Shown here: in pieces, positions 55,439 to 64,000 of the stretch
Numbering within the stretch: position 1 is the first letter of the stretch
Layout of the letters: each line of letters begins with the position of its first letter
Source of the DNA: Oxytricha trifallax
Taxonomy: Eukaryota > Ciliophora > Spirotrichea > Sporadotrichida > Oxytrichidae
Length of the DNA: 64,000 nucleotides
Direction of reading: 5' to 3'
Assembly (NCBI GenBank): GCA_000711775.1
Contig: ARYC01000045.1
Coordinates: forward strand, 1 to 64,000
Translations under genes and position numbers: made by a program
The notes under the pieces: generated by a model
Database searches by the model: none
Seen by the model: the letters and a program-made list of their open reading frames with translations, nothing else
Told to the model about the DNA's origin: nothing

Positions 55439-56734
55439 TTGTTGAAGTAAAACTCTCTAACCTGTTCTCCCTTTGCATTCTTAATTTCTTTTAATTCTTC
55501 TTCAATTTCATCATAATTAATCATGCCTCTCTATTTGAACATTGCTACACTTAATGGAAGAGCTACAGTTAAAGACATGGTACAGAATAATAGTTCAAGA
55601 GTTTTAGAGGCTACTCTACCTTTTGGCCAAAGATGCATTTTTTCAAGAGCATAGTTTGCAATAGCTGGGAAAAATAGGACTGGTAGAGGAAGCACAAATC
55701 TAGAGAAAGCTGTTTGTGAAATGGCTTACTTAGCTGCTACTTTTGATGTACCGTATGTCTCAGTGCCCTCCTTGTTTTGAACTTAAATACCATCACGCAT
55801 TTCCTTAGATCTCATTAAAGCCAAATTTGCCGCTCCTGCGAAAGCAGCTGCCAAATAATTCAAAGCTGAGTTCGCAAGGATCAACTTAGATCCGGATAGT
55901 CTTTTTAAAGTTGGACCCATCATTGTTCTTGAATAAAGTGCAATTAAGACTGAAGCAGCTACAGCTCCACTATAACCTTTGGCAAGGTCATATGTTGTGT
56001 AGGTACTTGAAGCATTTCTATTGCCATAATTCATTAAAGCATTGTAAGTTTAATTAATCCATTACATACCAGCGTTAAACATAGGGGTTTATTATCTTGT
56101 AAAAAGCACAAAGAATACAATGGGAACGTTGAAAATCACAAATCCAGAGAGTCTTAGATAAGGATCCTAAATTTACTTTGTATCAGCAAAAATAATATAA
56201 TAAATTATCAGGGTGTACTGCTGATCCAACAACTCTATTGGCATAAATATGCTCCTTAATTTCATCTGGTTTAAGATAAACCTTGGCCCCTATATTATCA
56301 GCTGCTTCTTCTCTGATTTTAAATTTCTCAATCTTTTCTTAACATTCTTTTATTGTCTTTTTGCTGACGAAGAATAGGCTAGGGTTAATACATATTTATT
56401 AAGAATTAAGAGCTTATTAAAATTTCATAAAAGGACCAGAAAATGGTATTATATAAAAAATACGAGTGAACTGATGCTAGAACCTTCCCCAATATGTTTC
56501 CAAATCATACTCAGATTTCTTCAATGAAAATTCTTTTCTATCCTTGAAATCTTCCTACTCAGGTGTTAGATCTTTTTTCCCCTTCATATTAACAGGTGGT
56601 GCCTTGGCAACTTAATAAGTGATATGTGATGGTAGTGGTGGTAGATTATTTATATCAATTTTTGATTTAGAAATGTCAATTGGAGGCAAATTCTTAACGT
56701 CTATCTCCTTTACGTTTAAGGTTTACTTGGACAT
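55439..56734 (-). CDS. sideroflexin, mitochondrial serine/amino-acid carrier, 402 aa
   Basis: Minus strand, ATG 56734, TGA 55441-55439. Two inserts (56187-56211, 56402-56463) removed leave 403 codons. After an 80-residue extension come the family marks: YWGRFQHQF, INPSLFFVSKKTI, ANRVVGSAVHPDT, LRLSGFVIFNVPIVFF, TPMFNAGMQWINQTYNALMNYGNRNAS, YSGAVAASVLIALYSR, LNYLAAAFAGAANLALMRSKEMRDGI, FSRFVLPLPVLFFPAIAN and VALPLSVAMFKQRG. Five hydrophobic segments fit the usual topology. SFXN1-type proteins import serine into mitochondria for one-carbon metabolism. Length exceeds the usual ~325 because of the N-terminal extension. Confidence 0.93.
56187..56211. other. IES, 25 bp, pointer ATCAG (+ strand)
   Basis: ATCAG at 56182-56186 and 56207-56211. 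On the minus strand, removal gives SAVHPDTKQIQDPYLRL in sideroflexin. Confidence 0.88.
56402..56463. other. IES, 62 bp, pointer AATAC (+ strand)
   Basis: AATAC at 56397-56401 and 56459-56463. On the minus strand, removal gives QHQFTRINPSLFFVSKK. Confidence 0.88.
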
Positions 56735-56955
56735 ATTTAATTAGGAAGTAAAATTATGGAATATTTTCGATAATTGCTTTAGATATTGCTAATAATTATT
56801 TATGGATTTACGGCTCACAATTATTCTCTCAAATAGCTTAATATATATACCTTCTAGATGTCAAATAAAGAAATTAAAATTTTTATTCATATTATTAGTC
56901 TTTAGTTATTTATTTTTTGCCATACTTTTTAACCCTGATTCTTCTTACATTTTTT

Positions 56956-57399
56956 TCATAATTAGCCAATATTTCCATACTTCCTAATCCTCTTTTTAAT
57001 CATTAATGATCTAATTTTTTCACTATATTCCTTAATGCTGGTCTTCTATATAGCTTTGTCTTCATGTATCTAATCAAATCTAGTCATCGCTTCATTGAAT
57101 TTTTCCTCATACTTGGCCATTTTGTCTTCATAACTTAGCTTATTACTATTGTTTATTGACTGTCTCTAACTCATGATATAGTCTGTGTTATGTGAATGAG
57201 AGAGCAATTCATCTACGTCTTTGCCAAATCTCTCGAATGACCTCCTAAGCTTCAAAATTGGGTCTTTAATGGTGTCTAGAGTTTTCTGGTTTCTGTCGGA
57301 AATGACCTAAGTTGCTTAGGTTAGAGTTGAATTTTAAATCACTGAGGGAGATTGATTTGAGTATTGCATGTTTGTTGGACTTATAGATTGATTGCTCAT
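56956..57399 (-). CDS. small hypothetical protein with helical core, 147 aa
   Basis: Uninterrupted 148 codons from ATG 57399 to TGA 56958-56956. N-terminus Q/S/T-rich (MSNQSISPTNMQYSNQ), then DPILKLRRSFERFGKDVDELLSHSHNTDYI and a charged helix (YEDKMAKYEEKFNEAMTRFDQIHEDK..KEYSEKIRSLMIKKR). Family not recognised. The last ten residues are AT-rich in codon use and could derive from an unrecognised insert before the true stop. It lies 221 bp upstream of the sideroflexin start on the same strand. Confidence 0.72.
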
Positions 57400-57794
57400 T
57401 AGTAAAACTCTTTGTTATGAATTATATTAATTACTAGAAATATATAACTCATAAGAATAAATCAATTAATATTGATTTTTAAATTTAAAGCAAAGAATTA
57501 TAAACTATATTACAAATTTGAATTTTCTTATGATATCCTTTTTTATAAACTTTTTGCTTTATATATGCTGGTGATGTTGTTTAGTTATCTAGACCCCTCT
57601 ATCTTAATCCATTTAAATTTAGCTTACTGTATCTATTTGTATCATTTGAGTGATCTATAGTTTAATTATTTTTGGATTTATTATTTCTATAGTGAAGATT
57701 TCGTTTCCCTGGACTATTTTGTTCTTAATTTCCAATATAACTCCATAAATAAAGAAATGATTAAAATATATTAAATCATATATTTTAATTTAAT
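57400..57794. other. AT-rich intergenic DNA
   Basis: Open stretches are present but composition is non-coding; nothing recognised. Confidence 0.5.
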
Positions 57795-60114
57795 TCAAGC
57801 AATATCCCTGTTAGTTGAGATATTACTGTTTTATTCTTCATTCATGCTTACATACCTCTGCTAAGAAATTAAAGGCAAATATTAGGCCGAGCGATCTGTT
57901 AAAATAGGTTGGGGCCTCCCTCTAATTTTATTGGACTCAGGCACTAAAATCTTAATTTGATCGTTTATGTGGGAGCTTGAAAGGAATTTATTTCGGACTG
58001 AAGGGATTTGGGGTGGTACGATTATGTTATTAAAATGTGACAACATTTGTGGCTTATTTTTATTGTAACTCTAACCTACAAATTAGCCAGATAAAAAGAT
58101 ATAATTCTCAAATATTTCTGTTTAACATAAAATGAAGTATTTTTAAGAGTCATTCAATATAAAGCTTTCATAGTATTTAAAATTGTATTTAGATTAAGTA
58201 CTATCAAATGATTAGTTAATCCTCAAGTCAGGAGCAGAAATCTCAAACACACTCTCCATTTATTAATTGTTAATTTATAGAGTGCTCAAGTCTACTCTTG
58301 AGAATTTCTTGGTTTTCCATTAACTTAATTAGTTCTCAATATTTTCTTTTATTGATAATTTTCGTTATGAGGGATTCGCTGGGCTTTGTAGATCTATGTT
58401 CTTGAATTAATCAAAAAGAGAGATGTTCATGGAATTGTTATGGGTGTTGAAATTCTTTTATTTAAAAGCCTATTTGTCATCTCTTAGGCTATCAGTATTG
58501 GGATAAATAAAAATATATATATAGACACTCAATTTGATCTATTATAATTGATAGGATTAGCTTTTATTTACAAATAAATAAAATTTAAATATTTCATTCT
58601 TAAACCCCACCCCCATTTACAAATAATGGATACAAAATTATTATATTAAATTTTTTTACATACAAGTTAATTTTAAATTCTTTAATAATAATTTTTTGTA
58701 AAATTTTATTATTCAAGAATTTAAATTAATTTCTATTATAAAATAGCATCAACAGTATCTAATGATAGTGGAGACATAAGTTAGGGTGGAGATTATTACT
58801 CCCTATCTAACTTTGATTATCTTCTCTATATTCTTAAATTTATTTTTTACTATTTTCTTTCCTCTTCTTTTTCTCTTAACTTCGCAAATCTCTTAAGATC
58901 TTATTCTTTCAAATTCATTCGCACACTTTTTATATTTTCTTCTGTAAATCTATCAAAATACTAAACAAATATTTAAATTAATATTATTGTCAATGAGAAT
59001 CACTTGGTTAAAATGTTTGTTACAGATTTATTTCAAGAATTATAATTAAAAATACTTATACTTTTCAGGAGATGAGTTCATCTCTACGAATTTCAAGGCA
59101 AGTCTATTCTTCTATAGCATGGACAACTTTTTATGAGGACTGCACTTTCCATCCATGCTTTACTCCTACTAACTCAAATAATCAATTTCATTCAATGCTG
59201 AACAAATAAAAATAATACATTTGCTTAAGAATTGTCTTAAAATTGAATTTTATCTGAAAATCTTACACATTTTAATAAATGCTATATTCATGTATTTAAG
59301 GGCGTTTGCAGGATTTCTGGGGATATAATCTATTTACCCATCTCCTCTATCCAGATATAATAAGATATAAAACCCCAAAACCCCATATTTAAAAATCATT
59401 ATTTTATATAAGAATTATAAATGAGTTCATCGATAACCTAAGAAGAGTTTTATTTTTATCTATTATTTTCTTCCCCTTATGCCTATTTCTATCGAGATGA
59501 TTTAAATGGATTTTAAAAACATTTAATTATAAAAAATAAAAAAATAATGTTTGAGAAACAAATTTATTATAATATATATTTTTCCGTTCAGTGATTGTAT
59601 CGGATTATGGTTTATTCTCTTATTATTAATCGTCTTTGCTATTATTCCCTTTTATTTCCTTATCAAACATTTACATATAAAAACTTCTTTTATAAAAGTT
59701 TCTACATCTAAATCTTTCCATATCTTCATAATGAATTATTATTATTTATGTATATTTACTATGTCTGTCTTGATTTCTTGAACAACCTGACATATATCTT
59801 GCGATTGAAATCAATGGGCTCCGCATCCTTAGCAAATGTATATAAAGGCTAATCCAACTAATTTTTCTTTATTATTCCACTGGCTTCATCTTTAAGTTTC
59901 TTCATTAATTTCATGCGTTCTTTGAAATTCAACTTTGAGCCTTTCCCTATAGAGGGAGAACGCTGATATGTGTTCGTGGGGGATGGGGATTAAACTTAGG
60001 GAGAGTCTGTCGGACTGAAATATTAAGAGTTGTTTTGGGGTTGGTTTTGGTTTAGAGTTGATTGAGAACTGATAAACCACAATTCATAATAATATATAAG
60101 AAATTATTGATCAT
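57795..60114 (-). CDS. Q/S/P-rich protein with coiled coil, not recognised
   Basis: Minus strand. ATG at 60114 is joined to ISSQSTLNQNQPQ by removing an IES (60074-60111). Then PTDSPQVQSPSPTNTYQRSPS, a conserved-looking helical block KLNFKERMKLMKKLKDEASGII and EPIDFNRKIYVRL. After a 590 bp IES (59196-59785) comes NEIDYLSQQEQSMDGK. Two further AT-rich interruptions (about 58960-59070 and 58520-58740) separate a coil (KEQDLKRFAKLREKEEERKQQ) from the long last block (about 58505-57795), which is one open frame ending NRDIA and TGA 57797-57795. Function unknown. Confidence 0.75.
59196..59785. other. IES, ~590 bp, pointer CAA, containing C4A4C4
   Basis: CAA at 59193-59195 and 59783-59785. On the minus strand, removal gives NRKIYVRLNEIDYLSQQ. 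The interior has CCCCAAAACCCC near 59373-59384 and an AT-rich open frame with hydrophobic residues (59551-59781) that I do not regard as a host gene. The pointer is short; a longer TGAACAA repeat nearby leaves a stop. Confidence 0.65.
60074..60111. other. IES, 38 bp, pointer TGAT (+ strand)
   Basis: TGAT at 60070-60073 and 60108-60111. Removal places an ATG in frame with SSQSTLNQNQPQNN on the minus strand. Confidence 0.82.
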
Positions 60115-61059
60115 TATTTATCGATTTTTGTATGTCAAAAAAGGATTATATAAGGGGAATATATTATTTATAAAAGTTTATTTAAGTAATCTTTCCTCAA
60201 AGGTGAATTAAAAGCTTATTTTTCCATTAGTTTTAAAATATTGTAATCCACTATATATTTTGAGTGTAATACTTGATTAAGAATATTTAAAAAACAAAAA
60301 GTTAATTATCAAAAATTATAATATTTATTTTTATTTAACAGTAATATTTGATGTCGTATAAGCCTGATAAAATTTCAAGATAAATATATTATAATTTATT
60401 CTTCATATTTATAAGGATTTTATTTAAAACTTTTAATTTACTATTCATTCCATATTGTATAAGTTTTATATTAATTTTAAGAATTGATGTAATTGGGAAT
60501 CTATCCATTTTTTTCCATTTTTATATAATAAAAAAATTAAAATGTTTTTCATTTTTCCTTCAACCTAAATTATTTAATTCATTGGAAATAAAGTAGTAAA
60601 TTAAAAAGAAAAAAATTTCATGAATTCCAATTGAATTATTTGTTTTATGATTAAAGATTTTAAATTTAAAAAATTATAAAAGTTATTAAATATGAAGTGA
60701 TATAGAGAGTATAATTGTTTAAATTTTGTTCTTTTTTTTATAATGAAATTTGTTTATAATTTTAAATTGCCTCATAGATATGTCGATTTTTGTAGAATGA
60801 TAAATTTTTGCTTGGCTGCAAAAGAATTATCTTCGTTATAATTTAAAAATATCTATTATTCATTATCTCAATTAAAATACTTAATATAATGATACTTTTA
60901 ACTTTTAAATTATATTAACAATGAAAAATCGAATTATATTAATTAAAATATATTTCTTAAAAAATAAAATTATTTAATGTATGTTTTTTAACATTTTATT
61001 AAGTTGTTTACTAAAAATAAAAAATTAATAAATAATAAAAATAGAAATATTGCAATAAA
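60115..61059. other. very AT-rich intergenic DNA
   Basis: Long A/T tracts and no coding frame of local type between two divergently placed genes. No repeat with another part of the window was noticed. Confidence 0.65.
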
Positions 61060-63575
61060 ATGTATAGTGTGAGTGGAGATAAATCATAGAATCCTAATCA
61101 TATGTATTCTCAGCAATATCCCTATCACAGGCCATCTGTTGATTAATTATTTATTATATACTTTAATCAATAAATTAATGCCTCGTTATTTTGAAAAAAA
61201 CACTATTTAGTATTATTATTTTCTCCATTTTTCACATGAAATATAATATTATTTATTCTAATATTTGTCAAAGAAAATTAATTTGATTTATATTATTTAA
61301 TTAAGTTGATTCCTATGTTCCATAATACAGCACACTTGCAAGCCAAATGGAATACTCGTAAAGAAAAAATTTAAATGTAATAATTATTTGTTTTCACTAT
61401 ATTAATCAAAGTATTTCTAATATAATGAATTATAGTATGGCCAAGCTGATATACAAAGCAACAGAAATTAAATTGATCGAAATTTCTAAGACAAGAAATA
61501 TTATCAAAATAAGTTATAATTCTATAATTTAACTTAAGTTTAGTATTTTTTCTTTAGAAATTTAATTTAAATTTACTTATTAGGATGATTTTTTAGAATT
61601 ATAAGCAGTGTGTTTTTTTATATGGAGGTTTTTTACATATATAAAACTAGATTTAAGATAAATCTATACTAATTAAATCTTATTTACCTCTTCCTAAATT
61701 GTTTTATATGGTAAAATATAAAACTTCACAGACAATAATTTAAAAATGAAATTTTATTGAAAATTAATTTAAAAATAATATTTCTAATTTTTCCTTAACT
61801 TGTAATTAGCTTAAAATGATTTTATTTATTCAAATATAAAAAAGTTAAAAGTAAGTGATTTTAAAGAGAAGGTGTGTGTCTATTAAATACAAAGTAATTT
61901 ATTTATTTAATAAAAACATTACCCAATCCAATCATTAAATAACTTGGAGACTACTTATATCAATTTTCTAATGAATCAGTAGATAAAAATAAGTCAGGAG
62001 GAGCTTACCAATATATTTATTAAAATTATTTACTAATTAATCTTGTTTTATCATTTTCATATGATGCTAATATACTTTGAAATATCAGTATAGTAGAAAT
62101 TAAAGCAACAATAAATAATACTAAAATGTTTTTAATGATTCCAAAGACTAAGCTTCCAATCTAAAGTAAAAAGATGTTGCCAAAATAAATGGGCAGGAAA
62201 TTATTCAATTTATATATATATATTTCAATAATTAATTAATGGGGAAACAAAAATAAATTATTCAGAGTAGCCCTGGATTAAGTTCTAACAAAACATTATT
62301 TAATAAAATACTTACAAAGTTTTGTGTTAAGTTATTAGTGTTTTAATATGTAAATTTACTATTTTATTGCATCGATTTTTTAAAATTAGATTAATAATTT
62401 AAAAATTAATATCAAACAAATATTCACAAATAGAAGGTAGAAACAATCTAAGTGCATCTAGCAATAAGAGATTCGAAGATGAAATAGATCAATTGAGATA
62501 AGAGCTAACAAAGAAAAATAAAATCATATCAGAATAGGATTAAATCATTAATCATTATAATGGGTACAGATTTATAAGAGATTTTATGAGAGTATTAATT
62601 AAAGATTATAATACATATTTTCATTATCGTAATGAGCTGGCTAAAATTAGAAATGAAAATTAAGATTTAAAGTAGAAACTGAAGAAAAATGAAACTCAAT
62701 AGGATTACGAGCCACCATAGCAGAGATAAAAATCTAATCCTAGAATTCAGCCTAATATAAATAGAGGCAATTATTAGCCATAATTTTAGGATAAAGAAGA
62801 GTTGAAAAGCTATGAGATTTAAGAGAACTCAGTGATTAATAGAAGAGAAAATTAAAGGTCTAAATCAAGAAGTAATGTTCCTGAATAGAGAAATAAAAGT
62901 AGATCTTAAAATTCTTAGAACCAAGGACATCAAAATGACAAAAAAGAAATCGAAGAGTTAAAAGATTTGTAATATGCTCTTGATCTTCAGGATTAGGAAC
63001 TTGAGGTTGGGTTCTTAGAAACTATGCCAACAGATTATTAATCAAGACAACCTCTAACATATGCTCATAGAAATCAAAGTAACACTATCAATCACATATA
63101 ATATGCACATCAAAATCATCACCATCCTGTTACGATAGTCTAAGCTCACAGCAGAGCCTAAAACTAAATGCATCCCTAATATAATAGACCATAGAGCAAT
63201 AATCCTGGTCACAGAGTCTAAGATTCTATTGGAGAGGAAGAAATTCTCAGAATTGCAATTGAAGAATCAAAAGAGACCACTCCTAATACGGAAAACATGA
63301 CTTACGAATAATTACTCGAACTAGGCGATAAACTAGGCAAAGTATCTAAGGGCCTGACTAAACAGTAGTTCGACAAAATCCCCATAAAAATTTGGAAGAA
63401 CGTAAAAAGTACTGATTCTAAAACTTGTTCTATATGTTTTGATGAATTTACCAAAGACTAGAAGGTTAAAGTTCTTAATGGATGTAAGCATGAATATCAT
63501 GAAGGATGCCTTGGCAAGTGGCTTGAAGGTGAAAAGAGATGTCCAGTTTGCAATAAAGAGGTTTAAGTTAAATGA
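61060..63575 (+). CDS. RING-finger protein with coiled coil, 5' part heavily interrupted
   Basis: ATG 61060 (MYSVSGDKSQNPNHMYSQQYPYHRPSV). IESs at 61138-61304 (GTTGATT) and 61358-61434 (GTA) are resolved. Further coding islands at about 61435-61550, 61925-62020 (LGDYLYQFSNESVDKNKSGG) and 62125-62210 (FNDSKDQASNLKQK) lie in AT-rich DNA with unresolved joins. From about 62420 the gene is one open frame: coiled coil, Q/N/R-rich linker, a helical element (EEILRIAIEESKE) and a C-terminal RING: CSICFDEF..C-x-H-x2-H..C..CPVC. Ligand spacing C-x2-C, C-x-H-x2-H-x2-C, C-x2-C matches RING-H2 E3 ubiquitin ligases. TGA 63573-63575. Confidence 0.85.
61138..61304. other. IES, 167 bp, pointer GTTGATT
   Basis: GTTGATT at 61138-61144 and 61305-61311. 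Removal gives YHRPSVDSYVPQYSTLASQ. Confidence 0.9.
61358..61434. other. IES, 77 bp, pointer GTA
   Basis: GTA at 61358-61360 and 61435-61437. Removal gives SQMEYSYGQADIQSNRN. Confidence 0.78.
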
Positions 63576-63681
63576 TTATATGTATTTTAGACCAATAATT
63601 TCAATAACAATTAGTTAACAATATGGACAAAGCTTTGTTGCAGAATATTATGTGAATTTTATGTTAATAAAATCGTAAATT

Positions 63682-64000
63682 TCATTCTGCATGTAGAATA
63701 AAGCATGATCCTTCATCAATTAACACTTCTTAAAGTATGTTTTTACAGATCTCTTCAGAATCTAATTCAGTCCTTTTATGTAAAATAGTTGCCATTATAA
63801 CCAAATGGTTTTAAGCGTAGAGGACATAAGTATCTAAAGCATAAACTCTTTTAATAAATAAATCATGCTTGTTGGTATTTATTAATTTAAAAGTTTCATA
63901 TACTTTATTAAAATTTTATCATCATATACAAATAAATTGCAATACTAACAAGATATCTATCATAAAGCTTCTCATATTCCTGTAAACTCCTTATTTAAGC
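63682..64000 (-). CDS. C-terminal part of a helical protein, runs off the right edge
   Basis: Minus strand, ending at TGA 63684-63682. The last ~55 residues read RVYALDTYVLYAQNHLVIMATILHKRTELDSEEICKNILQEV..GSCFILHAE. After an AT-rich interruption (about 63850-63950) another piece near the window edge reads QEYEKLYDRYLV. The pattern N-x-L..ILxxRTELDSEEI resembles the C-terminal helical region of some AAA+/M41 metallopeptidases, but too little is visible to claim that. Start lies outside the window. Confidence 0.5.

Noticed and set aside
59551-59781. 76-residue hydrophobic open frame
   Set aside because: It lies inside the 590 bp insert of a minus-strand gene; hydrophobic reading is expected from AT-rich DNA.
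1-64000. Bacterial, mitochondrial or standard-code eukaryotic genome
   Set aside because: No operons or Shine-Dalgarno pattern; GT-AG introns; TBP, SUZ12-like, kinesins; in-frame TAA/TAG at Gln positions of conserved motifs.
1-64000. Euplotes-type code or +1 frameshifting
   Set aside because: Stops are TGA, and TAA/TAG occur within conserved proteins as Gln, which excludes the Euplotes code; most apparent frameshifts are explained by pointers.
1-64000. TBE-type or other transposase genes
   Set aside because: Searched by eye for DDE-like, zinc-finger or kinase open frames of mobile elements; none seen. Only telomere-like motifs and foldback elements remain.

Overview
The window reads as micronuclear (germline) DNA of a hypotrich spirotrich ciliate of the Oxytricha/Stylonychia/Tetmemena kind. 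Three things support this. First, TAA and TAG are read as glutamine throughout and TGA is the only stop, so real genes look shattered under the standard code. Second, most genes are cut by short AT-rich inserts flanked by 2-8 bp direct repeats; removing the insert with one repeat copy restores the frame. This is the MDS/IES arrangement with pointers. Third, G4T4-type telomere-like blocks lie inside non-coding inserts. Where all inserts and GT-AG introns of a gene could be placed by eye, the remaining coding length divides by three, which is an independent check.

Layout, left to right. 1-1.8 kb: tail of one gene, odd GC-rich hairpins, a five-copy repeat and unresolved coding fragments. 1.8-7.7 kb: a cold-shock-domain protein and an acid lipase whose largest insert (1083 bp) carries a palindromic element. 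7.9-12.1 kb: a coiled-coil protein on the minus strand, cut by a 602 bp insert that is almost entirely a palindrome. 12.3-16.6 kb: two EF-hand proteins. 16.8-18.1 kb: a scrambled PG-rich (STPGR) gene whose two halves lie in inverted, permuted order. 18.8-32.4 kb: a kinesin, coiled-coil proteins, two Rab-type GTPases and an ELMO-domain protein. 32.6-38.3 kb: an RRM protein, a TMEM17/216/80-like protein, a putative mitochondrial protein and a WRAP73-like WD protein. 38.5-43 kb: two tandem short-chain dehydrogenases and a SUZ12-like VEFS protein. 43-51.8 kb: a kinesin-14, a GPI-anchor-like surface protein, a Rab, methionyl-tRNA formyltransferase and TBP. 52-60.1 kb: Q/N-rich and coiled-coil proteins and sideroflexin. 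61-64 kb: a heavily interrupted RING-finger protein and the end of one more gene.

Many products belong to cilium and cytoskeleton biology (STPGR, kinesins, TMEM216-like, WRAP73, EF-hand, Rab/ELMO). Genes are densely packed on both strands. Intergenic and insert DNA is far richer in A and T than coding DNA. No rRNA, tRNA, CRISPR or intact transposase gene was recognised. Insert coordinates below cover one pointer copy plus the insert; the exact cut within the pointer is undefined from sequence alone.
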